Shown: positions 56,835 to 64,000 of the stretch, one piece after another | Layout of the letters: every line of letters begins with the position of its first letter | Position numbering within the stretch: the first letter of the stretch is position 1 | DNA from: Phenylobacterium sp. | GTDB taxonomy: Bacteria > Pseudomonadota > Alphaproteobacteria > Caulobacterales > Caulobacteraceae | Assembly (NCBI RefSeq): GCF_016124325.1 | Contig: NZ_WGNY01000019.1 | Location: forward strand, 186,001-250,000 | Reading direction: 5' to 3' | Length of the DNA: 64,000 nt | Notes under the pieces: generated by a model | Told to the model about the DNA's origin: nothing | Seen by the model: the letters and a program-made list of their open reading frames with translations, nothing else | Database searches by the model: none | Program-made: the position numbers and the translations under genes

Positions 56835-59800
56835 CTAGGGGTTACAGACCAGCCGAAACCGCACCCCCGCGCGATCGAAGGCAGAGCGCACGGTGGCGAG
56901 GTAGTAGAGGAACTGCAGGTCGGCGACGCTGCGGGTCTGGAAAGCTTGCTGCGCAGCGGCGTGGCTCAGAAGGCCGGCGCTGAGGACGACGACCTCGGTC
57001 TTGAACAGCGGGTTCGCAAGCGCTTCGGCCAGTCGACCATGGGCCGCCTTGATGTCGCCTGCGGGCGCTTTCCAGAGCCGCGGCCGCGAGATTTCGTAGC
57101 CGCCGGCAGCCTGCAGCTTCACCGACCAAGCGTCCTCCCACCCTCCCGGCATGACGAACGCCTGTCTGGCCGATCCGGCAAGAGCCAGGCTGGCCAGCGC
57201 CTGCCGGGCGACGATCTGCAGCTTTCCGGCCGCCGCCTGCGGGTTGGCGACGTTGTCCGCCTTGGCGTGGACAACGAGCACCCGTCGCGTCGCGGCGTCG
57301 ATGCAATAGAAGTCGGCGGTCTCGACTGTGCTGTCATCGCAGATCACGGTGTCGCAAGCGGCGATGTCGGCCGCCAACGAACCTACAGCGGCCCCTTGGG
57401 CGTTCATCCAAGTCTCGACCAGCCCGAACAGGGTCTTGGTTCCCCACTCGCCAGGCGCGGCGAGCCGAGTATCGCCCTTCTCGCTGACGACCGCCGGCAT
57501 CGAAGCATCGCCCTCGAGAAGGCTGAGGAGATTCTCTCCGAGGTCGGGGCGGTAGAAGTGACCGTGGGAATAGATCACCCCGTCCTGGCTGGTGATTATC
57601 TGGAAGGCCTGCTCGCCATTGATCAGTCGGGTGAGCGAGGGTGCGAGTTTCTGACCGAAGGTGTCGATCTCAGGCTCGCCAGCTTCGGCGTCGGCGGCCT
57701 CGCCCTCTTCCGCCCGTGTCAGGTCCTGGTTCAGGGTCTCCGAACTCAGGGCGTACTTGCCGTAGGCCGGGATCGCATTGCGGAAGTTGTAGGCGATCTC
57801 GACCTCATGGCCGTCGAAGATGAAGCTGTAGCGGTGGGTGTCCGTGTCCTCGTCATGGTCATCCGTCACCGCCAGGCAGGTGTCCGCTTCGAGCATCTCG
57901 TCGAGGGCGGCGCGGTTCCATCCGAAGTCCCGGGGTGAGCCGGGCTCGGGCACGAGGTCGCGCACGTCGAGCAGGATCGAGAGCGGGGCCGCCGCGGCGG
58001 GCTCGAGAGGCGCAACCTCCCGCGCGAACCGGTCGAAGTACTCATGCGGGACCACGGTCTCATCGGCCATCACCCTGGCGAGGCCCTGGGCCCAGGTCGC
58101 GTAAGCCTCCACCGACACCAGTTGGTTCGCGGTGTCGGCGACGCTGGACCGCGCCAGCGACAGCCGGCGGCGCGCCACGGCGGAGCCGATGGGCGTATAG
58201 CCCTCGACCGAGGTCGGCGTCTGGCTAGCCTCAGCCAGGTCGAAGTAGCCGGCGTCGAGCGCGTGTCGCCGCACGCTGATGGACCTCAGGCCAAGTTCGC
58301 TGATGTCGAGGCCGCGCGCGGTGGTCTCCACGATCCGAACGCGGCTCGGCTCGCCAGCTTGCGACCGCGCGAACAGCCGGCGCAGCTCTACCGCAGCCGG
58401 CGCGACAAGCCCCAGCCGGTTGAAGTCGAGACAGTTTCCCTCAGTGTCTAGGGAAACGACATAGGGTCCGGCTCGCACCAGGGTCAGGACGCCGAGGCGC
58501 CACTCGGGAATCTGATGGGCGCGCAGCAGGGGCGAATTTCGCCACAACAGATAGCGGATCATCCGCACGTCGTTGAACGGCGCGCGAATCTCCGTGGCGG
58601 CCACGGGCGAAATGTCGAACCGATCCTCCAGCTGCATCGCTTCAGCGGCATGGCTGGCCAGCTGGTCCATGAAAGCGTCGGAGATCGGCTGGGGGTTGTC
58701 GGGGTCAGCGTTGAGCCGGCGCGTGAAGACCCCACGCTGCGGGAGCACGAACGCCTCCATCGACGGTGTCTGCTCCAGCCAGTGCGCGCCGCGGAATTCC
58801 CCGGCCACATACTGAACCGCGGGCGAGGAACGCTTCAGGACCGGCAAGAGCTGGGTCTCGGCCGTGAAGGCGATATCGGGTCGCGCGGCCGCGTACCGCT
58901 CGAACTCCAGGTAGGCCTCCCACCGACGCTGGGTCAGCTCCGCGACGGTGGGCGCCCCGTCGATGGTGCGAAGCCGCTGGCTGCTGCCGCGTATGATCGC
59001 CTGCCGTCCGGCCTGATCATTGAGGTCGGGTCGGCGGATCGCGCGTCCGATCTGCTGGATGAGCTGGCGCGCGCCGCCAAACCCGTCGTAGAGCCAGACC
59101 TCGATGAAGGCCGGATCGTCGATCCCCTCGAGGAGCTTGTACTGGTGCAGCCAGACCCGGGCGTCCTTGGCGGCCTGGTCGGCCGCCGCTTGAAAGACCT
59201 CCGGGAAGCGCAGAGGCTTGAGCGCGGCCAAAGCTTCACCCTTCAGGTCTGAAGGATTTTCGCGGGCGGGTCCGATCATCCGGTCGTGGATCAGCACCGT
59301 GCGCTCGCCGGTTCGCGCAAAGAACTCCCGCTGGATCGCCTTCAGGTCCGCTAGGCTTCCCGCGTGAACGATCGCCTTCTTGCCCGGCGGCAGGTGGGCG
59401 AGATCCTCCGCAAATTCCTGGACGAACTGGGCCGCGCCATAGCGGCCGTCGTCTCCGAGCTGCAGCACCCCGCCGCGGGGCGGCTGCACGGCCACGTCCC
59501 GGATCAATTCCTGGGCGACGGCTTCGTCCCAGGAGAGGTTGAAAACGAAACGGCCGGAGAGCGCGAAATATTTGTAGTCGTTGCGGTAGGGCGTCGCCGA
59601 AAGGACGACCGTGGGCTTGCCGAGGCTTCGCACCGCCTGCGCCCAGGAGTAGGCCGGCTCGTGATGCCCCTCGTCTACGATCACCAGGTCCGCGCTGCGG
59701 ATCAGATCGCGGAACTCCTCGCTCGTGTCGGCCCCATCCTCGGCCTCTAGACTCGAGAGACTGGTCGCCGCCGCCTGGGCTTCGCGGCCATAGAAATCGC

Positions 59801-60455
59801 GGTGCGCCGGCGGGGCGACCTGAAGCAGCCGGTGCAGGGCGTTGAAGGTCCCGACCCAGATCTGCTGATCCTCGTGACGCGCCTGCCAGATGGCGTCGTA
59901 CTGCTCGGCGCCGAGTATCCGCACGGGGTTGCCCCGTCCGCGCTGGCTACTGGCGATCACGTCAAGTTCGGCGACGGACAGGCCCTCCCGCAACCCATCG
60001 GCGGTATAGGCGGCGCCGAGATTGCGCCAAAACCGCGTGGAGAGGTCCTGAGCCATCTGGCGCACCAGGGCCTTTCGGGGGGTCAGGATGAGCGTCTTGA
60101 ATGGCCGGCCGGGGGCACAGGCTAAGGCGGCGATGATCCCCGTCTTGCCGCTGCCCGTCGGCATCTTGATCAGAGCAGACTCATTCTCCGCTTCCGCCAT
60201 CGGCGTCGCGCGGGCGGCTAGGTAGGCTTGCACGAAGGCGACCGCGCGGCGCTGCGGCGCCCTCAGTCCACGCGCGGGTCGGTAGTCTGCCGCACCCTCC
60301 GTCCAGAACACATGTCGGCCTAAGGTCGCGATCCGCTCTCGATACCTTTTGTCGACCTCCTCACGCGCGACTTGCGGAATGTCGAACACCAAGCGTCCGG
60401 CGCCAGCGGCCAGCAGATTCTCAAGTGTCCTATACGGAATAGGCGGGCGCGCCAT
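56835..60455 (-). CDS. Large DEAH-type SF2 helicase with unknown C-terminal half
   Basis: 1206 residues. Helicase motifs: Walker A MPTGSGKT (98-105), motif Ia LILTPRKALVRQM, DEGH box (262-265) in LVIVDEGHHEP, motif III SATP (287-290), and motif VI QQIGRAIRRPD. The protein thus resembles the UvrB/Res-type translocases of restriction and defence systems. The C-terminal half is unassigned. Near residue 1030, VICDDSTVETADFYCIDAATRRVLVVHAKAD could be a PD-(D/E)xK-like nuclease core with His-Ala-Lys in place of ExK. The neighbouring ubiquitin-like operon on the same strand may be functionally linked. Confidence 0.85.
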   Translation of the reverse strand: MARPPIPYRTLENLLAAGAGRLVFDIPQVAREEVDKRYRERIATLGRHVFWTEGAADYRPARGLRAPQRRAVAFVQAYLAARATPMAEAENESALIKMPTGSGKTGIIAALACAPGRPFKTLILTPRKALVRQMAQDLSTRFWRNLGAAYTADGLREGLSVAELDVIASSQRGRGNPVRILGAEQYDAIWQARHEDQQIWVGTFNALHRLLQVAPPAHRDFYGREAQAAATSLSSLEAEDGADTSEEFRDLIRSADLVIVDEGHHEPAYSWAQAVRSLGKPTVVLSATPYRNDYKYFALSGRFVFNLSWDEAVAQELIRDVAVQPPRGGVLQLGDDGRYGAAQFVQEFAEDLAHLPPGKKAIVHAGSLADLKAIQREFFARTGERTVLIHDRMIGPARENPSDLKGEALAALKPLRFPEVFQAAADQAAKDARVWLHQYKLLEGIDDPAFIEVWLYDGFGGARQLIQQIGRAIRRPDLNDQAGRQAIIRGSSQRLRTIDGAPTVAELTQRRWEAYLEFERYAAARPDIAFTAETQLLPVLKRSSPAVQYVAGEFRGAHWLEQTPSMEAFVLPQRGVFTRRLNADPDNPQPISDAFMDQLASHAAEAMQLEDRFDISPVAATEIRAPFNDVRMIRYLLWRNSPLLRAHQIPEWRLGVLTLVRAGPYVVSLDTEGNCLDFNRLGLVAPAAVELRRLFARSQAGEPSRVRIVETTARGLDISELGLRSISVRRHALDAGYFDLAEASQTPTSVEGYTPIGSAVARRRLSLARSSVADTANQLVSVEAYATWAQGLARVMADETVVPHEYFDRFAREVAPLEPAAAAPLSILLDVRDLVPEPGSPRDFGWNRAALDEMLEADTCLAVTDDHDEDTDTHRYSFIFDGHEVEIAYNFRNAIPAYGKYALSSETLNQDLTRAEEGEAADAEAGEPEIDTFGQKLAPSLTRLINGEQAFQIITSQDGVIYSHGHFYRPDLGENLLSLLEGDASMPAVVSEKGDTRLAAPGEWGTKTLFGLVETWMNAQGAAVGSLAADIAACDTVICDDSTVETADFYCIDAATRRVLVVHAKADNVANPQAAAGKLQIVARQALASLALAGSARQAFVMPGGWEDAWSVKLQAAGGYEISRPRLWKAPAGDIKAAHGRLAEALANPLFKTEVVVLSAGLLSHAAAQQAFQTRSVADLQFLYYLATVRSAFDRAGVRFRLVCNP

Positions 60456-60772
60456 GGGTAGACCTCAGATGCGATCACCCATCGCCACAGCGTGAGGTTG
60501 AGCGAGAAATCAAGGGCTATCCCCCTTTCGCTCTACGCTCAAGCTCGAGCGCGGCCTCGGCAGGGAAAGCCTTCCCTGCGTTGAGCCGACGTCGTCTCGC
60601 TCGACCTTTGGGTAGGAGACGACCGCAGGTGTTGAAGGACGACAAGCGAATGATCTTCACCGCTCGTGCTCATGCCCAGCCTCCGGCCGATTTCATGCAC
60701 GAGCGGCAGCCTGCACCTCAGGCGGCTTGATCCGCCCCAGGAGCGAGCGCGACGGCGCCCGTTCCCTTCAAG
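60456..60772. other. Intergenic region between E1-like gene and helicase, no gene seen
   Basis: About 320 bases with no convincing frame. It should contain the helicase promoter, so the helicase is probably expressed separately from the ubiquitin-like operon, though readthrough cannot be excluded because I see no terminator. Confidence 0.4.
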
Positions 60773-61690
60773 CTATCCGCGACCAAAACGCTTGCGGATC
60801 CAGTCGAACAAAAGCGCCACGCGAGAAGCCGGGACGCTGACCGGCGGTTCGACGGACGCGGGCTGGTCGAGGCGTTCAAGATAGCGGCGAACGTCGAACA
60901 TCGGATCTCCGACCGCCTTGGCCGGGTAGTGCAGGCAGGGCTTGCCGCGCCGCCGCGCCAGGCGGTCCGAGGGGGCCACCGTGCCCAGGTTGGCGTCGTA
61001 GGCGAAATAGGCGCTTCGGGGCGGATCAGACATCCAGGGCGTCAGCAACTGGACCACCAGCCCAACGGCGGTCGACGCCAGCAGACCATTCGGCCAGACC
61101 ACCTGCGGTCGGCTGCCGGCAACGCCATAGCGTTGCGCCTCCGCCTTCAGCCGCTCATCGGTGACAAGCTGCAGGCACCGCAGGCAGGGCTCCCCCGGCA
61201 TTGACAGCACCACCTGCCCGCTGACCAGGCTTTGGCCAGCGCCGGGCAAAGGCGTCACGTCCATGCCCATGTCGATGTAGGGGATCATGAAGCGGCGGCA
61301 GAAAGCCTCCAGTTCGTCCTTCGAGCCGATGTGGTCGAGGCCGCCGACGATGATGTCGCAGCCCTTCAAGAGGTCTCCGACCTCCTGCCATTTGGCCTTG
61401 CGCACCACGATCCGGGCGTCCGGATTGACCGCCCGGATCACGCGCGCTGCGATGTCGACCTTCGGCCGCTCCGCCTTGACGTCATCCAGGGTCCCGCCGA
61501 CCAGCCGGTTGAGATTGGTCAGGGTGATGATGTCGTCGTCGAGCAGAACGAAGCCGCCGACCCCCAGGTGGGCCAACTGCTGGACCACGTGGGAATTGCC
61601 GCCGCCGAGCCCCACCAGGCCGACGGTCGCCCCCGCCAAGGTGGCGTCGCTGTCCGCGCCAAGGAAGCTTTGTCGATCAAGCCAGGGCAT
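60773..61690 (-). CDS. E1-like (ThiF/MoeB-type) activating enzyme of a ubiquitin-like system
   Basis: 305 residues from ATG 61690. Adenylation motifs: GLGGGNSHVVQQL (nucleotide loop, residues 27-33), VLLDDDIITLTNLNRLVGG with acidic residues and Arg62 for ATP, and VGGLDHIGSK where Asp119 fits the Mg-binding position. A CxxC (Cys169-Cys172, in EPCLRC) could bind zinc, but a second CxxC is missing. The enzyme would adenylate the C-terminus of the multiubiquitin protein. The start overlaps the JAMM gene by 14 bases. Confidence 0.87.
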   Translation of the reverse strand: MPWLDRQSFLGADSDATLAGATVGLVGLGGGNSHVVQQLAHLGVGGFVLLDDDIITLTNLNRLVGGTLDDVKAERPKVDIAARVIRAVNPDARIVVRKAKWQEVGDLLKGCDIIVGGLDHIGSKDELEAFCRRFMIPYIDMGMDVTPLPGAGQSLVSGQVVLSMPGEPCLRCLQLVTDERLKAEAQRYGVAGSRPQVVWPNGLLASTAVGLVVQLLTPWMSDPPRSAYFAYDANLGTVAPSDRLARRRGKPCLHYPAKAVGDPMFDVRRYLERLDQPASVEPPVSVPASRVALLFDWIRKRFGRG

Positions 61691-62192
61691 GGGACCCCCA
61701 TTCGCGCTGCAGGGGCGCGTCGATGCGTTGGAATTGGTCGATGGCGACCGGTGCCCGGTCGTTGGCGAGCCACAACAGGCCGTGGGCCGCGTCGTTGCTG
61801 AGGACGAGCAGGCCGTGCGGCATGCGCGGCGTGGTTTCGAAAAAGCCGGGTACGAAGTCATCGGCGCTGTTCAGGTCCACCCGGCTGAAGCCCGGCTTGC
61901 CGCGGCCGCCGTGGGTGTGGACGTGCAGGAGCGCCGCCGCCGGCCTGTAGGCCGACTGCACCGCCTTGCGCATCGCCGGCGCGCCGATCTTGGCCCCCAC
62001 CTTGTGGTCGATCTCATAGTCCTCGTCGGCGACCGGCATGTAGTCGCGGATCGTCAGCAGCAGCCGGTCGCCCAGGTCGGCGGCGCCGGCGGTAAAGAAG
62101 CCCACGCGTTCGTGGGCGAAGGCATGCGGCAGGTGCAGGTCCTTGCGGACATCGTCCAACAGCCGGCCGTCGATCTTCAGGTGTACGGTCAT
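61677..62192 (-). CDS. JAMM/MPN-family metallopeptidase (deubiquitinase-like)
   Basis: 171 residues. The JAMM zinc site is complete: Glu28 in AHERVGFFTAG, His92-x-His94 in LLHVHTHGG, and Ser109-x-x-Asp112 in RVDLNSADDF. In bacterial ubiquitin-like operons such peptidases process the ubiquitin-like precursor or release it from targets. It overlaps the E2 gene upstream by 4 bases (ATGA) and the E1 gene downstream by 14 bases. Confidence 0.88.
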   Translation of the reverse strand: MTVHLKIDGRLLDDVRKDLHLPHAFAHERVGFFTAGAADLGDRLLLTIRDYMPVADEDYEIDHKVGAKIGAPAMRKAVQSAYRPAAALLHVHTHGGRGKPGFSRVDLNSADDFVPGFFETTPRMPHGLLVLSNDAAHGLLWLANDRAPVAIDQFQRIDAPLQREWGSHALA

Positions 62193-62521
62193 TGCAGAGG
62201 CCTCAAATGGGCGCCCAGGATTTCGTCCCAGCCGAGGCTAGGATCGACACCATTCCACGACATGGCGTGCCAGGGCGCGCCGAGGATGTTGTGCGTGGTC
62301 CAGTTCTGGCCGCGGGCGGGAAGGGGCTTCGACAGGAAGAGCCGCGAAACGTAGCCGCCGTGTTGGCCAGGGCAGAGAAGGCCGTCGACCGTCTCCACCC
62401 CGCCCGCATACTGGACCCGCAACTCCGGAAGATGGACGAGCGGTTGCCCGCCATCTTCGTGGAGTTCGGCCCGGCGGCAGATCCGACGCAGCTTGCGCAG
62501 TTCCGACGCCGGGTCCCTCAC
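62189..62521 (-). CDS. E2-like (Prok-E2_E type) conjugating protein
   Basis: 110 residues from GTG 62521. The pattern VHLPELRVQYAGGVETVDGLLCPGQHGGYVSRLFLSKPL, NWTTHNILGAPWHAMSWN and ILGAHLRPL matches my recollection of the prokaryotic E2 family E found beside polyubiquitin-like genes. Cys50 in LLCPGQHGGY is the best candidate for the thioester-forming residue; Cys15 is the only other Cys. It is coupled at both ends by 4-base overlaps (GTGA and ATGA). Function as a true conjugating enzyme is inferred. Confidence 0.75.
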   Translation of the reverse strand: MRDPASELRKLRRICRRAELHEDGGQPLVHLPELRVQYAGGVETVDGLLCPGQHGGYVSRLFLSKPLPARGQNWTTHNILGAPWHAMSWNGVDPSLGWDEILGAHLRPLQ

Positions 62522-63225
62522 GACGAGTGCCCCGCCGGAGGGTGCGACGAGAACTCCAGACCCTCGCGGATCTTGATCGACTCGCCGGGCTTCAGTTCGC
62601 GGAACTCACCGTCCCGCTCGATCAGGTCGAGCAGGTAGCCGGCCGGCGCCGAGAACACCGCGATGAGCTGCTCGGTGGTGTAGGCGCCGCGCTCCAGTTC
62701 GAACGGCGCTTCCTTGTAGTAGACCGTCACCGTCTTAGGCGGGCGGCGCAGCATCAGCCGCTCCACACCCTTGGCGGCCAGGTCCACCAGATCGTCGTCG
62801 TCGAGGACAACGTCGCCGTCCTCGCTGTCGAGGACCAGCATCTGGCCTTCGGCGGCCTTGGCCAGGAACTTGATGTTCTTGGCGGCCAGCTTCGCCTTCG
62901 GCCACTCCATCGACAGGCCCTCCACCGTGAAGCGGTGGAGGTCGTCGCCGCGGATCACGAAGAACCGCTCGACCCCCTCTTCGCCCAGATCGACGGTCTC
63001 GGTGGGGCGGATCGACTCCAGCTCGCCCGAGCGCAAATGGCGCAGGATCGCGAACGCTTCGATCGGATGGGCGCCGGCGGCTTCAGCGATCTGGAGGCCG
63101 ACGACCTTGCTGTCGTCGAAGCGCACGCGGCGGAACGCGAAGGTTTCGTCGCCGAGCTCGACCGAGAAAACGCCGGCGGCGTCTCGGTCGAGGGCGCTCT
63201 CCTCCTGGGGAATGAGCTGGGTCAT
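62518..63225 (-). CDS. Multiubiquitin-domain protein (tandem ubiquitin-like folds)
   Basis: 235 residues from ATG 63225. Three beta-grasp-like units can be seen. The first holds VFSVELGDETFAFRR...LRHLRSGELESIRPTETVDLGEEGVERFFVIRGD, the second ends GVERLMLRRPPKTVTVYYKEA, and the third runs AYTTEQLIAVFSAPAGYLLDLIERDGEFRELKPGESIKIREGLEFSS. The LESIRPTETVDLGEEGVERFFVIR block is the multiubiquitin signature. The C-terminus ends SHPPAGHSS, not GG, so processing or a different attachment chemistry is expected. It is the first gene of the operon. Confidence 0.87.
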   Translation of the reverse strand: MTQLIPQEESALDRDAAGVFSVELGDETFAFRRVRFDDSKVVGLQIAEAAGAHPIEAFAILRHLRSGELESIRPTETVDLGEEGVERFFVIRGDDLHRFTVEGLSMEWPKAKLAAKNIKFLAKAAEGQMLVLDSEDGDVVLDDDDLVDLAAKGVERLMLRRPPKTVTVYYKEAPFELERGAYTTEQLIAVFSAPAGYLLDLIERDGEFRELKPGESIKIREGLEFSSHPPAGHSS

Positions 63226-63356
63226 GGGGTGGTTACCTCGGTCTTGGTGTGAAAGGGCCGCGATGCCGACCCGCGACAATAGGGATGACAGCGACCCGTA
63301 GGAGAGTCAATACCAAGCACTAATATGAACTCTTATGTTTATGATAAGCACACTTT

Positions 63357-63375
63357 GTGTCAGCCCCATTGACAC
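63357..63375. promoter_or_regulatory. Dyad operator between the ubiquitin-like operon and the XRE-ImmA pair
   Basis: GTGTCA-N7-TGACAC is a perfect 6-bp inverted repeat, 30 bases before the XRE start. A further half-site TTGTCA lies near 63389. The whole interval 63290-63400 is AT-rich relative to the window, as expected of a divergent promoter. The XRE protein encoded next to it is the likely ligand. Confidence 0.6.
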
Positions 63376-63404
63376 GACGCGATAACCGTTGTCAGTATGT
63401 TCCT

Positions 63405-63731
63405 ATGGACGACATGGAAATTTACCGGCAGCTTGGCCAGAATGTCGCGCGTGTGCGCGGCAAGCTCGGCAAGACCCAGGCCGAAATCGCCGCGCATATC
63501 GGCCTGACTCGCGCGTCGCTGGCCAATATCGAAACCGGCCGCCAGAAGGTCCTGATGCACCACGTCTTTCGGCTGGCCAACGCGCTCGAATGCCCGTCTG
63601 TCCTCGATCTCATTCCAGAGACGTTCGTCTTCGCCGACGACGAACCGCCGATCACCACACACGGAAGCCAGCTCAGCGACCAGCAGCACGCCGCGGTGCA
63701 GCGGTTCGTCCAGATCGCTGGAAAGCGCTGA
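63405..63731 (+). CDS. XRE-family HTH regulator paired with ImmA-like peptidase
   Basis: 109 residues from ATG 63405 (ATG 63414 is possible). The HTH is LGQNVARVRGKLGKTQAEIAAHIGLTRASLANIETGRQKVLMHHVFRLANAL. The C-terminal 45 residues are acidic and unstructured-looking. The ImmA/IrrE-like gene follows with 2 bases between, the classical arrangement in which the peptidase cleaves or antagonises the repressor. It is divergent from the ubiquitin-like operon and could repress both directions. Confidence 0.88.
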   Translation: MDDMEIYRQLGQNVARVRGKLGKTQAEIAAHIGLTRASLANIETGRQKVLMHHVFRLANALECPSVLDLIPETFVFADDEPPITTHGSQLSDQQHAAVQRFVQIAGKR

Positions 63732-63733
63732 CC

Positions 63734-64000
63734 GTGGCCGATAAGGTGAAAGCCAGGGCGGAAGCCTTGCGGCTCTTCGAGGCCAACGCCGTCAAATCCG
63801 CGCCTGTGCCGCTCGACCGCATCGCCCGCGCTGCCGGCGCAGTCGTGCAATACGCGCCGTTCGACGGCGAACTGTCCGGCATGGCCTTCATCAAGAACGG
63901 CCAGGCGATGATCGGCATAAACTCGCTACATGCGCCGACGCGTAAGCGGTTCACCCTGGCGCACGAACTTGGCCACGTGATCCTCCACCGTCATGTCCTG
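63734..64000 (+). CDS. ImmA/IrrE-family metallopeptidase, partial (runs off the right edge)
   Basis: The first 89 codons, from GTG 63734. After an N-terminal helix (ARAEALRLFEANAV) and strands (AVVQYAPFDGELSGMAFIKNG) the zinc motif HELGHVILH (HExxH) appears near residue 79, as in ImmA of mobile elements, which relieves repression by its partner XRE protein under stress. The rest lies outside the window. Confidence 0.88.
   Translation, partial: MADKVKARAEALRLFEANAVKSAPVPLDRIARAAGAVVQYAPFDGELSGMAFIKNGQAMIGINSLHAPTRKRFTLAHELGHVILHRHVL

Noticed and set aside
60773..63225. Reading the E1/JAMM/E2 genes as a CBASS operon
   Set aside because: Type II CBASS requires a CD-NTase and an effector next to E1/E2 and JAB genes. 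Neither is present; a multiubiquitin protein is.

Overview
The window is GC-rich, densely packed DNA from an alphaproteobacterium, most likely a member of the Caulobacterales (Caulobacter/Phenylobacterium/Brevundimonas type). This is an inference. It rests on the codon bias, two FecI-FecR regulatory pairs, two TonB-dependent receptors, a UrcA-like protein, a DUF3126 gene beside cysE, a PEPxxWA-CTERM protein, and a lasso peptide cluster that carries an isopeptidase gene, as is typical of this group.

Bases 1-16,000 look like ordinary chromosome: RidA-like, UrcA-like and M24 peptidase genes; a sugar epimerase and glycosyltransferase; an orphan FecIR pair; GTP-type PEP carboxykinase with a clear terminator; a FlaA1/CapD-type dehydratase; a TorF-type porin; an SDR; queF; a nitroreductase; a NUDIX hydrolase; cysE; and DUF3126. 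At about 16,050 a SRAP gene is truncated against a degenerate tRNA-Thr-like sequence. A tyrosine integrase with an excisionase-like DNA-binding domain fused to its C-terminus follows at once. From here to the right edge the window is accessory DNA.

Bases 16,200-36,000 hold a second, very divergent 740-residue tyrosine recombinase, small membrane proteins, DUF2239, a metallo-beta-lactamase-fold hydrolase, three glycosyltransferases, a Cys-rich exported protein, an intact SRAP gene, a lower-GC PEP-CTERM protein and a broken second copy of radC. They also hold a coherent regulon: a TauD-type dioxygenase, a beta-lactamase-fold serine hydrolase, a TonB receptor and two GntR regulators, tied together by a shared TGTCRAT-N-ATYGACA operator. 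Bases 36,100-41,300 carry a module typical of integrative or plasmid elements (RadC, Toprim/DUF7146, DUF2958, ParB, DUF2493).

Bases 41,500-52,100 are a complete lasso peptide locus. It has a GntR gene, a 39-codon precursor, a fused B1-B2 protease and a macrolactam synthetase on the plus strand. Convergent to these is a minus-strand operon for an ECF sigma factor, FecR anti-sigma, TonB receptor and S9-type lasso isopeptidase. The predicted core, GFDEGDNDEGEATYYD, is unusually acidic.

Bases 52,100-64,000 resemble a defence island. They carry two small XRE regulators with nearly identical operators, an Rx4H (HEPN-like) protein coupled to a Cys/His-rich protein, a three-gene block of unknown function including a membrane protein, and a 1,206-residue DEAH helicase with a possible C-terminal nuclease fold. 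Next is a translationally coupled bacterial ubiquitin-like operon (multiubiquitin protein, E2, JAMM peptidase, E1), divergent from an XRE-ImmA pair that runs off the edge. The lasso locus and the ubiquitin-like operon with its helicase neighbour are the two most noteworthy systems.
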